Shown: positions 41,880 through 50,618 of the stretch, piece after piece
Layout of the letters: the number at the start of each line of letters is the position of its first letter
How positions within the stretch are numbered: the stretch's first letter is position 1
Source: Halolamina pelagica
GTDB lineage: Archaea > Halobacteriota > Halobacteria > Halobacteriales > Haloferacaceae
Assembly (NCBI RefSeq): GCF_900115675.1
Contig: NZ_FOXI01000011.1
Location: forward strand, 1 to 64,000
Direction of reading: 5' to 3'
Length of the DNA stretch: 64,000 nucleotides
Notes under the pieces: model-generated
Database searches by the model: none
Seen by the model: only the letters and a program-made list of their open reading frames with translations
What the model was told of the DNA's origin: nothing
Made by a program: the position numbers and the translations under genes

Positions 41880-42854
41880 ATGGGTGCGAAAGGGTACATC
41901 GCCCGGCGAGCAGCTCAATCCGTCGTCACGATCTTCGTCGTGGCGGTGCTGATGTTCGTGCTGTTCCGGCTGATGCCCGGCGACCCGACTGCCGTCGCGC
42001 TGAGCCCTGCGCTCGACGAGAGCGTCCAGCAGGAGATGGCTCGACAGTACGGCCTGAACCAGCCGCTCCACATCCAGTTCATCCGGTACATGGCCAGCGT
42101 GGTCACGCTGGACTTCGGCTACTCGTTCTTCCAGAACGAGCCCGTCCGGGACATCCTCATGCGCCGCATCGGGAACACGCTGCTCCTGATGGGGACCGGG
42201 CTCCTGCTGGCGTACGCCTTCGGCACGTCGATCGGCGCGCTCGCCGCCTGGAAGCGCGGGTCGTTCGACACGCGGGTGCTCGTCTCGGCCGTCCTGTTCC
42301 GGTCGACGCCGGTGTTCTGGCTCGCGCTCGTCCTCCTGTACGTCTTCGGGTTCCACCTCGAGTGGTTCCCGATCGGCCACATGGTGGACGCCGAGGCCAC
42401 GTACAGCGGGTTCCTCGACAAGGTGTTCTCGGTCGACTTCCTGCACCACCTGGTCCTGCCGGTGCTCTCGACGGTGCCGTTCTACATGGCCTACCCCCTG
42501 TTGCTCATGCGGACCACGATGCTGCGCATCGAGGGGGAGGACTTCATCACGATGGCCCACGCGAAGGGGGTCCGCGACCGGGACGTGTTCGCGAAACACG
42601 CCGCCCGGAACTCCCTGTTGCCGATCGTGACCACGGCGCCGATCGTGGTCGGCCTGGCCGTGGCCGGGAACGTCCTCGTCGAGACGATCTACTCCTGGCC
42701 CGGCGTGGGCCGGACCCTCGTCCAAGCGGTTCTCCAGTCCGACTACCCGCTGGCACAGGCCGCGTTCCTCATGATCGCGGTCATCGTCATCGTCGGCAAC
42801 TTCGTCGCCGACCTGCTGTACACCGTTATCGACCCCCGAATCACGTATGACTGA
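41880..42854 (+). CDS. dipeptide-type ABC transporter permease, DppB family
   Basis: This is a 324-residue inner subunit with six helices: RRAAQSVVTIFVVAVLMFVL at the N-terminus, MPGDPTAVALSP, GLNQPLHIQFIRYMASV, and the EAA loop DFITMAHAKGVRDRDVFAKH, then YSWPGVGRTLVQAVLQSDYP. It forms the channel with DppC. It follows the binding protein by three bases. The substrate is set by that protein, so unknown. Confidence 0.93.
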   Translation: MGAKGYIARRAAQSVVTIFVVAVLMFVLFRLMPGDPTAVALSPALDESVQQEMARQYGLNQPLHIQFIRYMASVVTLDFGYSFFQNEPVRDILMRRIGNTLLLMGTGLLLAYAFGTSIGALAAWKRGSFDTRVLVSAVLFRSTPVFWLALVLLYVFGFHLEWFPIGHMVDAEATYSGFLDKVFSVDFLHHLVLPVLSTVPFYMAYPLLLMRTTMLRIEGEDFITMAHAKGVRDRDVFAKHAARNSLLPIVTTAPIVVGLAVAGNVLVETIYSWPGVGRTLVQAVLQSDYPLAQAAFLMIAVIVIVGNFVADLLYTVIDPRITYD

Positions 42855-42869
42855 TAGTTGGTACTCCTC

Positions 42870-43790
42870 ATGAGCACGATACCGATCGACGGCGACACGC
42901 GAGCCGGATCACTGCTGGACAGCCTCAGCGAGCTGGCGATGCGCCCGTACCGCATCCTCCGGGGCAACCGGATGGGCGAGGTCGGGCTCGTCATCCTGCT
43001 GGGACTGCTGGTGCTGGCGATGATCGGGCCGGCGATCGCCCCCTACGACCCGGCGACGAAGGACATCAACGAGGACGGCACGCTGGCGTCCAACGAGGGG
43101 CCCTCAGCGGAACACCCCCTCGGCACCACCAGATACGGCCGTGACGTGCTGTCCCAACTGTTGGTCGGGACCCGTAGCGCCCTCCTGGTCGGCTTCCTCA
43201 CCGCAACCATCGTCGTCGTGACGGGGACGACGGTGGGGCTGACGGCCGGCTACTACGGCGGTTGGGTCGACAGCATCCTGATGCGGATCACCGACATCGT
43301 CTACGGCATCCCGATACTCCCGTTCGCCATCATCGTCCTCACGATGCTCGAGCGGTCCATCTTCTGGATCATCTTCATGCTCGGGTTGATCTACTGGCGC
43401 AACTGTGCCCGGATCATCCGGAGCGAGGTGCTCTCGCTCAAGGAGAACGAGTTCGTCCAGAGTGCCGAGACGACCGGGGCCAGCGCCCCGCGCATCATCG
43501 TCAAACAGCTGTTGCCCAACGTGCTGCCCATCTCGTTCCTGTACTTCGCCTTCGCGACGGGGTGGTCCATCGTCACCGCCGCGAGCATCGCGTTCCTCGG
43601 GTTCGGCGACCCGACCCGGGTCTCCTGGGGGCGGATGATGTTCGCCGCCTGGAACACGAACTCCGTGCTCCAGCAGCCGCTCTGGGTGGCCATGCCCGGG
43701 CTGATGATCATCCTGACGGTGGCGTCGGTGTACTTCATCGGTCGAACGTACGAACAGGTCGCGAACCCGCGTCTGCAAGGTGATTCCTGA
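42870..43790 (+). CDS. dipeptide-type ABC transporter permease, DppC family
   Basis: The protein has 306 residues. An N-terminal helix (GEVGLVILLGLLVLAMIGPA) is followed by the family loop APYDPATKDINEDG and HPLGTTRYGRDVLSQLLVGT, then the EAA motif ENEFVQSAETTGASAPRIIV. Sequence and length are those of DppC/OppC. The ATG at 42870 is used. Its stop TGA overlaps the start of the next gene (TGATG at 43788-43792), so translation is coupled. Confidence 0.93.
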   Translation: MSTIPIDGDTRAGSLLDSLSELAMRPYRILRGNRMGEVGLVILLGLLVLAMIGPAIAPYDPATKDINEDGTLASNEGPSAEHPLGTTRYGRDVLSQLLVGTRSALLVGFLTATIVVVTGTTVGLTAGYYGGWVDSILMRITDIVYGIPILPFAIIVLTMLERSIFWIIFMLGLIYWRNCARIIRSEVLSLKENEFVQSAETTGASAPRIIVKQLLPNVLPISFLYFAFATGWSIVTAASIAFLGFGDPTRVSWGRMMFAAWNTNSVLQQPLWVAMPGLMIILTVASVYFIGRTYEQVANPRLQGDS

Positions 43791-44884
43791 TGTTGTTAGA
43801 GATCGAGGACCTCCGGACGACCTACACGGACAGCAGCACCGAGAGCACAGTCACGGCCGTCGACGGCGTCTCCTTCGAGATCGAGGAGGGGGAGTCGTTC
43901 GGCCTGGTCGGCGAGAGCGGCTGTGGGAAGTCGACGATCGCCAAGAGCGTCATGCGGATCCTCCCCGACAACGGGCGAATCACCGACGGGGCCGTCCGGC
44001 TCAACGGCGAGGACCTCACCGAACTGGACGCGGAGCCCATGCGCCAGCGCCGATGGACCGACATCGCACTCATCAGTCAGAGCGCGATGAACGCGCTCGA
44101 TCCCGTCTACACCGTCGATACCCAGATCAAGGAGGCCATCGAGGCCCACGAGTCCTGGAGCGAGCAGCGGATGGACGACCGGGTGGTCGAACTGTTCGAA
44201 CTCGTCGGGATCGACCCCGAGCGTCGCCACGACTACCCCCACCAGTTCAGCGGGGGGATGAAGCAGCGGGCGATGATCGCGATGGCGCTCGTGCTCGATC
44301 CGGACCTCATCATCGCCGACGAGCCGACGACCGCGCTCGACGTCATCAGCCAGGACACGATCCTCCACCACCTGGAGGAACTCCAGGCCGAGACGGGGGC
44401 GTCGATGCTGCTCATCACGCACGACATGAGCGTCGTCGCGGAGATGTGTGACCGTACCGCCGTGATGTACGCCGGGGAGCTGGCCGAACGCGGCCCCACG
44501 GAGACCATCTTCACGAACCCCTACCACCCGTACACGCTCGGGTTGAAGAACGCCTTCCCCAGCATCCACGGGGGGGCGGATTCGCTTATCTCCATCCCGG
44601 GGGCGCCGCCACCCCTGACCGATCCGGCGGACGCCTGCCGGTTCGCCGACCGGTGCCCGTTCGCGGCCCCGGAGTGTCGCTCGAGCGACCCGCCGATGAA
44701 GGAGGTCGCCGACGAGCACGAAGCCGCCTGCGCCCGGATCGACGACGTGGGGATCGAGACGATGCGGGAACAGGCCGCCAAGCGTGAAGTCTGGCACGGC
44801 GTCGACGACGCGCCAGACGGCGCGAGTGCCGGCGATGGGGCGGCCTCGGCCCCGACCGAGGTCTCCGGGGGTGATTCGGCGTGA
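43790..44884 (+). CDS. dipeptide-type ABC transporter ATP-binding protein, DppD family
   Basis: This 364-residue ATPase has Walker A GESGCGKSTIAK, the signature QFSGGMKQRAMIAMAL, Walker B DPDLIIADEPTTALD and the switch His in LLITHDMSVVAEM. The C-terminal oligopeptide/dipeptide extension (ACRFADRCPFAAPECRSSDP) has four cysteines that probably bind an iron-sulphur cluster, as in many DppD proteins. A low-complexity tail (DGASAGDGAASAPTEVSGGD) is unusual. Start overlaps the permease stop; the next gene starts GTG at 44881, overlapping by four bases. Confidence 0.93.
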   Translation: MLLEIEDLRTTYTDSSTESTVTAVDGVSFEIEEGESFGLVGESGCGKSTIAKSVMRILPDNGRITDGAVRLNGEDLTELDAEPMRQRRWTDIALISQSAMNALDPVYTVDTQIKEAIEAHESWSEQRMDDRVVELFELVGIDPERRHDYPHQFSGGMKQRAMIAMALVLDPDLIIADEPTTALDVISQDTILHHLEELQAETGASMLLITHDMSVVAEMCDRTAVMYAGELAERGPTETIFTNPYHPYTLGLKNAFPSIHGGADSLISIPGAPPPLTDPADACRFADRCPFAAPECRSSDPPMKEVADEHEAACARIDDVGIETMREQAAKREVWHGVDDAPDGASAGDGAASAPTEVSGGDSA

Positions 44885-45900
44885 CGGTGCTGGAACTGGA
44901 CGACGCCTCGAAGTTCTTCCGGACCCAGACCGGGTTGGGCGCCCTGCTGTCGCGCGACCAGGAGTACGTCAAGGCGGTCAACGACGTCAGCCTCCAGCTC
45001 GACGACGGCGAGATCGTCGGCCTGGTCGGCGAGAGCGGCTGCGGGAAGACCACCCTCGGGAAGGTAGTCATGCGGATCCACGAGCTGACTGACGGGGAGA
45101 TCACGCTCCACGGCACGCCCATCGAGGAGTACGGGCGCAAGGAGTACTTCCAGGAGGTCCAGATGGTCTTCCAGGACCCGTTCAAGTCGCTGAACCCGCA
45201 GATGACCGTGCGCGAGCAGCTGGCCGAGCCGCTGAAGGTGCACGGGCACGACGACCGCGAGGAGCGGATCCGGGAGTCCCTGGAGTTCGCGAACCTGACG
45301 CCGCCCGACCAGTACCTGGATCGGTACCCCCACGAGATCTCCGGCGGCGAGAAGCAACGCGTCGCGATCGCCCGGGCGCTCGTCCTGGATCCCTCGGTCA
45401 TCATCGCGGACGAGCCGGTCTCGATGCTCGACGTCTCCATCCGGGCCGGGGTGCTGAACCTCTTCCGCCAGCTCGCCGAGGAGCGGGACGTGACGATCCT
45501 CTACATCTCCCACGACCTGGCGACCGTCCGCCATATCTGTACCGAGATCGCGGTCATGTACCTCGGGAAAGTGATGGAGTACGGGCCGACGGAGCGGATC
45601 TGCTCGACGCCCAGTCACCCCTACACCGAGCGGCTGTTGAGTGCGACGCCCGTGGCGGATCCGACCCACGACCGGTCGAAGGTCGTCTACGACGAGGAAG
45701 TCCCGGACCCGGTCGATCTCCCCGACGGCTGCTTCTTCAAGCACCGGTGTGAGTTCGCGACCGAGGCCTGTGACGAGGAGGACATGCACCTCCGCCCGCC
45801 CGCGAAAGCGGAGGCCGACGACGAAGACTGGCTCATGGCGTGTCACCGGGCAGCCGACGGGGACCTCGACTGGGAAACGATCCCGTCACACAATCTCTAA
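44881..45900 (+). CDS. dipeptide-type ABC transporter ATP-binding protein, DppF family
   Basis: This is a 339-residue ATPase with GESGCGKTTLGK (Walker A), EISGGEKQRVAIARAL (signature), DPSVIIADEPVSMLD (Walker B) and LYISHDLATVRHI (switch His). The C-terminal extension ends with CFFKHRCEFATEACDEED, again a Cys-rich motif. It pairs with the DppD protein to drive import. Start is the GTG at 44881 overlapping the previous gene; it ends the importer operon, 42 bases before the regulator gene. Confidence 0.93.
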   Translation: MTVLELDDASKFFRTQTGLGALLSRDQEYVKAVNDVSLQLDDGEIVGLVGESGCGKTTLGKVVMRIHELTDGEITLHGTPIEEYGRKEYFQEVQMVFQDPFKSLNPQMTVREQLAEPLKVHGHDDREERIRESLEFANLTPPDQYLDRYPHEISGGEKQRVAIARALVLDPSVIIADEPVSMLDVSIRAGVLNLFRQLAEERDVTILYISHDLATVRHICTEIAVMYLGKVMEYGPTERICSTPSHPYTERLLSATPVADPTHDRSKVVYDEEVPDPVDLPDGCFFKHRCEFATEACDEEDMHLRPPAKAEADDEDWLMACHRAADGDLDWETIPSHNL

Positions 45901-45942
45901 CGGGCGAAATACTCTTCACCCGGGGTGGGGGTAACACAACAC

Positions 45943-46668
45943 ATGGCAACTGATAACTCGACACAGGTGCCGGCCGTCGATGACGGGCAGATATTCCGAG
46001 CCTCCCTGGATATCGCCCATCACGGGTGCCCGAACTCGGACGTGACCGAGGTCTACCCCGCGGCCAGGATCGAGAGCGTCTCCGACGCCCACGTGGAGGA
46101 AGCACAGAAGAAGCAGCTGCTCCGACTGGAGACGGAGCGTGTCCCGGTCGAACAGTTCGTCTCGACTTACGAAGCCCACGAAATCGTTACCGACGTGGCG
46201 GTTTATCCCCACGTCGGGTCAGATCACGTGGCACACCTTTCGACGACGATCGATTACGCGCCGCTGACCAGTGTGAGCCAGATCCTCGCCGACCACGGCG
46301 CCTACCGCGGCCACGGTGCGACCGCGTCGAACGGGAGCGAGAAGTGGTGGGTGTTCTTCGAGTCTCACGAGACCCTCAGCGAGATCATCGAGGACCTCGA
46401 AGCCGAGGGGAGCGACGTTCGGATCAGACGGAAGGAGCGGGTTACGCTCCAGAGCGAGCAGTCGCCCCAGTCCCCGCTCACGGAGTTGAGCCCGCGCCAG
46501 CGCGAGACACTCTTGGTCGCCCAGGAACTGGGTTACTTCGGACCGAACGAGGGGGCCACGCTCGAGGACATCGCGGCGGAACTCGACCTCTCGACGTCCT
46601 CCGTCTGGGAGCACCTCTCGAAAGCGACCGAACAGGTGATCGGCCAAGTGACCGCCAACTACCAGTGA
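45943..46668 (+). CDS. HTH_10 (bacterio-opsin activator-like) transcriptional regulator
   Basis: The protein has 241 residues. The C-terminal region (about 180-241) contains LTELSPRQRETLLVAQELGY and ATLEDIAAELDLSTSSVWEH, the HTH_10 helix-turn-helix of the Bat family, ending in a helix EQVIGQVTANYQ. The N-terminal half is a beta-rich sensing domain (FRASLDIAHHGCPNSDV; EIVTDVAVYPHVGSDHVAHL). It follows the ABC operon by 42 bases and is probably its regulator, with CGGAAATATCCGG as the candidate site. Start is ATG 45943. Confidence 0.88.
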   Translation: MATDNSTQVPAVDDGQIFRASLDIAHHGCPNSDVTEVYPAARIESVSDAHVEEAQKKQLLRLETERVPVEQFVSTYEAHEIVTDVAVYPHVGSDHVAHLSTTIDYAPLTSVSQILADHGAYRGHGATASNGSEKWWVFFESHETLSEIIEDLEAEGSDVRIRRKERVTLQSEQSPQSPLTELSPRQRETLLVAQELGYFGPNEGATLEDIAAELDLSTSSVWEHLSKATEQVIGQVTANYQ

Positions 46669-46909
46669 GACGGCTGCCGACAACTCGTGTGGATGGCTGC
46701 GGAACGCGCCGTCGCGGCGATCGGGCGCGACCTCTACGCGCAGTACGCCGTCGCCAACCGCTTCGCGGCCGCCGCACCCACGGTCGTTCAGCGTGTCGGC
46801 AGTGCGCTCCGTGAGTGAGTTCTGGGGACGATCGCTATCGACTATGCGGTGGGCGCCGATGTCTCGACAGTGCGCTTCGAACCGCAGCCGCGGGACCAAC
46901 TACGACGAG

Positions 46910-47224
46910 ATGGCCGATATCGCCGAGGATCTGGCCGGGGCGCTCGCGAGCCACGATCTCGGCGTCGAGACGCCGGACGGGGTCCTCACCCTCGGCATCG
47001 GTCCGCAGGAAGTCGACGCCTCGTTCGAGCCCGACGAGAACCACCGTGGGGAGCTGGAGATCACGTTCCGGCTGTCGGCGAAGGCGATGTACGTCGCCGA
47101 CGGCGACGAGACGACGGTCGGCGCACGGGGCGGGAAAGGGTTCGTCCCGGTGTCGATGCTGACGAGTGACCGCGAACTGTATCGCTGTTACAACTGGATC
47201 GACGACCCGGAGGAGCCGGAGTAG
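46910..47224 (+). CDS. amphi-Trp domain-like small protein
   Basis: The 104-residue protein reads MADIAEDLAGALASHDLGVE, then VDASFEPDENHRGELEITFR and ends with YRCYNWIDDPEEPE. The segment with LRxxADxL-type helix, a Thr/Leu turn and a beta hairpin (ELEITFRLSAK) is that of the amphi-Trp domain, short proteins often in defence or signalling contexts. The usual N-terminal RxExxxFxxE part lies ahead of ATG 46910 in a different frame style, so the start may be further upstream or the gene truncated. It is not in an obvious operon. Confidence 0.5.
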   Translation: MADIAEDLAGALASHDLGVETPDGVLTLGIGPQEVDASFEPDENHRGELEITFRLSAKAMYVADGDETTVGARGGKGFVPVSMLTSDRELYRCYNWIDDPEEPE

Positions 47225-47254
47225 CGCTAGCGGCTCCGCCGCCACCGGACGGCC

Positions 47255-47899
47255 TCACGAGAGGTGGTCGGCGATGGCGTTGACCAGTTTCTGTTCGGCC
47301 CGGCGGATGTGGTTCTCGACCGTCCGGCGATCGAGGTCGAACGATTCCGCGAGCTCCGCGGTCGTGACCTCGCGGGGAATCTCGTAGTACCCGCGCTCCC
47401 ACGCCGCGAGCAGCACCTCGTGCTGCCGGGGCGAGAGGTCCGGGACGAGATGCTCGGCGCGCAACAGCGGCGATCCCGAGACGGGGACGTTGATCGTCCG
47501 CTTCGAGTCGACCGTCACGTCGAAGTCGTCGGTGAGGTCGCGGAACAGTTCGGTGAGTCGCTGACCATCGAGTGCGAGCACCCGAACCCGCTTGGTGCCG
47601 TGTTCGTACCGAAGCGGCGGGAGGAGGAGGCAACTGTGCCGCTGGACGTACGTCTCGATGTTCCCCTCCTCGTGTTGCTTCAGACAGTCCTGGGTGATGA
47701 TGAGCTCTTCCTCGCCGTCGCGCACGCGGTCCTGGACCCCGACGCGGCGCTCCACGTAGTCGATGACGCCATCCGCGGGGCCGTGCACACGGAGGAGGTC
47801 GCAGTGCTCGTTGCACCAGAGCTCGATCGTGGCCTCGTTTCCGGCGGTCGCCACACCGTAGGCCGTATCGTCGGCGATCCGGATCGTCGTCTCGTGCAT
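47255..47899 (-). CDS. HTH_10 (bacterio-opsin activator-like) regulator
   Basis: The 214-residue protein ends with the family helix-turn-helix LVPDLSPRQHEVLLAAWERG, YYEIPREVTTAELAESFDLD and RRTVENHIRRAEQKLVNAIA. The N-terminal half (MHETTIRIADDTAYGVATAG; ELWCNEHCDLLRVHG) is the sensory part. A Cys pair (WCNEHC) might bind metal. It reads toward the amphi-Trp gene and is divergent from the ABC exporter genes; it could control them. A TATA-like TTAAAC at 47924-47929 lies 25 bases before the ATG at 47899. Confidence 0.85.
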   Translation of the reverse strand: MHETTIRIADDTAYGVATAGNEATIELWCNEHCDLLRVHGPADGVIDYVERRVGVQDRVRDGEEELIITQDCLKQHEEGNIETYVQRHSCLLLPPLRYEHGTKRVRVLALDGQRLTELFRDLTDDFDVTVDSKRTINVPVSGSPLLRAEHLVPDLSPRQHEVLLAAWERGYYEIPREVTTAELAESFDLDRRTVENHIRRAEQKLVNAIADHLS

Positions 47900-47901
47900 G
47901 C

Positions 47902-47929
47902 GTGGAAGTGCCCGTTTCCACACTTAAAC
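47902..47929 (-). promoter_or_regulatory. promoter with inverted repeat between TATA box and start of the HTH_10 gene
   Basis: GTTTAAG (minus strand, TTAAAC at 47924-47929) is the TATA-like element. Between it and the ATG lies GTGGAA-gtgcccgt-TTCCAC (47902-47907/47916-47921), a 6-base inverted repeat placed where a repressor would block initiation, hence possible autoregulation. Confidence 0.5.
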
Positions 47930-48051
47930 GCTCCCCTCAGCACGCAAAAACCACAGCGCGTAAGGAGAGCGTTGGATGCGCGACCCGGCGACTGCCTCCC
48001 GGCGAGAAACAGGGAGGGGTTTGACGTACGCTGGCGAACAGGTTCCCAGCA

Positions 48052-48840
48052 ATGCCCTCTCACGACGCGGCGACGCCGGCGATCGAGACGCGGGACCTCA
48101 CGAAGCGCTACGGCGACGTGGTCGCCGTCGACGGCCTCGACCTCGCGATCGACAGCGGCGTCGTCTACGGCTTTCTCGGCCCGAACGGCTCGGGGAAGAC
48201 GACGACGATGCGGATGCTCACGACGCTTACCCGACCCACCGCGGGCGAAGCCTTCGTCGCCGGAACGTCGATCACCGATCGCGAGGGTGTGATCGACCAC
48301 CTGGGCTACCTCCCCGAGAGCCCGCCCGTCTTCGACGAGCTCTCCGCCCGGGAGAATCTCCACTACGTCGCCGCCCTGCACGACATCCCGCGTGACGTAG
48401 CGAGCGAACGGATCGCCTCCTACCTCGAGCGGTTCGACCTCGTCGACGCCGCCGATCGCCGTGTCGAAGGCTACTCGAAAGGGATGCGCCAGAAACTCGG
48501 GATGGTCCAGGCCGTGATCCACGAACCCGAGGTCATCTTCCTCGACGAACCGACCTCCGGGCTGGACCCCCGCGCCGCGCGGACGGTGAAGGACCTCGTC
48601 GCCGAACTCGCCGACCACGACGTGACGATCTTCCTCTCGACGCACATCCTCTCGGTCGTCGAAGAACTGGCCGACAAAGTGGGCGTGCTCCACGAGGGCG
48701 ACCTCGTCGCGGAGGGGACGCCGGCCGAACTGAAGCGCCGCGCGGAACGCGACGAGTCGACGAGCCTGGAGAGCGCGTTCCTCAACCTCACCGAGGACCG
48801 CGACGACGAACCCGTCGACGCCGTGGAGGAACCGGCGTGA
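48052..48840 (+). CDS. ABC transporter ATP-binding protein (exporter, CcmA/NatA type)
   Basis: This is a 262-residue ATPase: LTKRYGDVVAVDGLDLAID, Walker A GPNGSGKTTTMRML, signature GYSKGMRQKLGMVQ, Walker B EVIFLDEPTSGLDP and the His loop FLSTHILSVVEELAD. The pattern is that of the DrrA/CcmA family, paired with a membrane protein encoded next door. The next start (GTG 48837) overlaps its stop by four bases. Substrate is unknown (lipid, antibiotic or sodium). Confidence 0.92.
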   Translation: MPSHDAATPAIETRDLTKRYGDVVAVDGLDLAIDSGVVYGFLGPNGSGKTTTMRMLTTLTRPTAGEAFVAGTSITDREGVIDHLGYLPESPPVFDELSARENLHYVAALHDIPRDVASERIASYLERFDLVDAADRRVEGYSKGMRQKLGMVQAVIHEPEVIFLDEPTSGLDPRAARTVKDLVAELADHDVTIFLSTHILSVVEELADKVGVLHEGDLVAEGTPAELKRRAERDESTSLESAFLNLTEDRDDEPVDAVEEPA

Positions 48841-50528
48841 GCGACGCGGACTCCACCGGTGGGCTCGGGAGCGTCGTCGCCGGGACGCTCAGCCACGGTC
48901 GGACCATCGCGGCCGTCGACGTGCGCCGATCCCTCCGGAAGGCAGTGGACTCGAAGAGCCAGCTGATCGTGTTCGTCCTGTTCGTCGGGCTGTTCAGCCT
49001 CGGCACGGGCTACGGCTCGTATCTGTTCGGTCGCGAGGTCGGGCTCGGGGCCGAGTTGCCAGTCGACTGGTCCCTGATCGCGATCGCCCGCGGGGCCTTC
49101 GCGATCCTGGGGCTGTTCCTCACCGTCATCGTCGCCGTGCGGACGGTGGGAACCCGTGGAACGCTCGAGAACGACGTGGGGCTGCTCTCGGTCGTGCCGA
49201 CGCGGGAGGCCGCCGTCGGCATGCTGCTCTCCGAGAGCGTCCTCGCCGGCAGCTACGCGGTGCCGCTGTTCGTCGCAGCCGGGGTCGGTTACGCGGCCGC
49301 GACAGGGGCCTGGGGGCTGGTACTGTCACTCCCGGTCGCGGCGGCGGTGGCCGTCGTCGCCGCTGTCGCAGTCGGCTACCCACTCGGCCTCGGCATCAGA
49401 CACGTCGCCACCCGGATCGGGATCGTCGCGCGCCACCGGACGGTCCTGATCCTGCTCGCGTTCGTCGCCTATATGGCCCTGGTCACGACCGGCGCGCTCG
49501 GGGAGTTCGTCCTCCGGGTGTTCGAGCCGATGCAGCAGGCCCCCACCGGCTGGGTCGCCGACATCGCGCTGGCCGGGACGGCAGCCGTCGCGATCGACCC
49601 CGTTCGTGCGGGTGGTGCGATCCCCCTCGCAGCAGGTCTCGGCGTCGCTAGCGCCGTCGTCACGACCCGGATCGCTGACGCGCACTGGTTCGCCGACTCC
49701 GTCGTAACCGGGTCGAAAGACGACGAGTCGACGAGTGGCGACCGGTTCCGCGCGGTCGAGGACGCCATCGCCGGTGTCGTCGGTCGCCCAACCGCGGCCG
49801 TGACGGTGCTGGCGTGGAAGCGGGCAATCCGGGCGCCGCTGAAGCTGCTGTACGTCGCCTACCCGCTGCTGTTCGTCGTCGGCTTCCTCACCGAGACCAT
49901 CCAGACGGGCGAGGTGCCAGCGATCGGCGCTGGGTTCGCGCTCGTCTTCGTCGCGTGGGGCGGCGCCGTCGTGTTCACGCTCAACCCCCTCGGTGACCAG
50001 GGGGCCGCGTTACCGGCAACGGTCCTCTCCCGCATCGGCGGCCGCGAGTTCGTCGGCGCTCACCTGCTCGCGGGCGCGATCGTCGCCGTCCCGCTCGGGA
50101 CGGTCATCACTGCCGTCGTCGCCGTCCTCTCGCCGCTCGGCCCCGGGTTAGTCACGGCTGTCGTCCTCGCGACGCCGGTGAGTATTCTCGTCGGCAGCGC
50201 GTTCGCTGTCGGGGTCGGCATGGCGTTCCCGCGCTACGAGGCGGTAAACATCACCCGGTCGACCAAAGCGATCGTGCCGAGCCTGCTCGCGTTCGCCGTC
50301 TTCACCGCCTACATCGTCGCGGTCGTCGCCACGGGCGCGATCGTCTCCGAACCGGTCGTCGAGACGGTCGCTGCCGGGATACTGACGTGGGTACTGCCGT
50401 TCGGTATCTCGATCGACGGCGCCGGTCTGGGCTTCGCCGCCCGCGTCGCGTTGGTGCCGTTGGGGATCGCCCCGTTCGCGTCGGCGGCCTACGCCGTTCG
50501 GCGCTTCGAACGGGTGACCGTCGACTGA
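48837..50528 (+). CDS. ABC-2-type exporter membrane protein
   Basis: The 563-residue protein has about 12 helices (for example QLIVFVLFVGLFSLGTGYGS and AIARGAFAILGLFLTVIVAV). GTLENDVGLLSVVPTREAAV is a coupling-helix region, and a cytoplasmic loop lies around KDDESTSGDRFRAVEDAIAG. The halves are only loosely alike. It starts at GTG 48837, translationally coupled to the ATPase. Together they form a minimal exporter. Confidence 0.82.
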   Translation: MSDADSTGGLGSVVAGTLSHGRTIAAVDVRRSLRKAVDSKSQLIVFVLFVGLFSLGTGYGSYLFGREVGLGAELPVDWSLIAIARGAFAILGLFLTVIVAVRTVGTRGTLENDVGLLSVVPTREAAVGMLLSESVLAGSYAVPLFVAAGVGYAAATGAWGLVLSLPVAAAVAVVAAVAVGYPLGLGIRHVATRIGIVARHRTVLILLAFVAYMALVTTGALGEFVLRVFEPMQQAPTGWVADIALAGTAAVAIDPVRAGGAIPLAAGLGVASAVVTTRIADAHWFADSVVTGSKDDESTSGDRFRAVEDAIAGVVGRPTAAVTVLAWKRAIRAPLKLLYVAYPLLFVVGFLTETIQTGEVPAIGAGFALVFVAWGGAVVFTLNPLGDQGAALPATVLSRIGGREFVGAHLLAGAIVAVPLGTVITAVVAVLSPLGPGLVTAVVLATPVSILVGSAFAVGVGMAFPRYEAVNITRSTKAIVPSLLAFAVFTAYIVAVVATGAIVSEPVVETVAAGILTWVLPFGISIDGAGLGFAARVALVPLGIAPFASAAYAVRRFERVTVD

Positions 50529-50618
50529 GGTCGCGCTCCTCGCACTCGAGACAGCGGAAAAACGATCTCCGCCGTTCGCAACCCAGCCCCGCACCCCCGG
50601 GTAGTGGAACGTGACCCC

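Noticed and set aside
46693-46818. Small frame starting MAAERAVAAIGRDLYAQYAV after the HTH_10 gene
   Set aside because: Forty-one residues that look protein-like, but no family, ribosome site or promoter supports it. It may be a remnant.
50525-50600. Possible small zinc-ribbon frame on the minus strand (FRCLECEERDLS)
   Set aside because: A single CxxC in a frame that continues through the ABC exporter gene in antisense; no start and no second CxxC.
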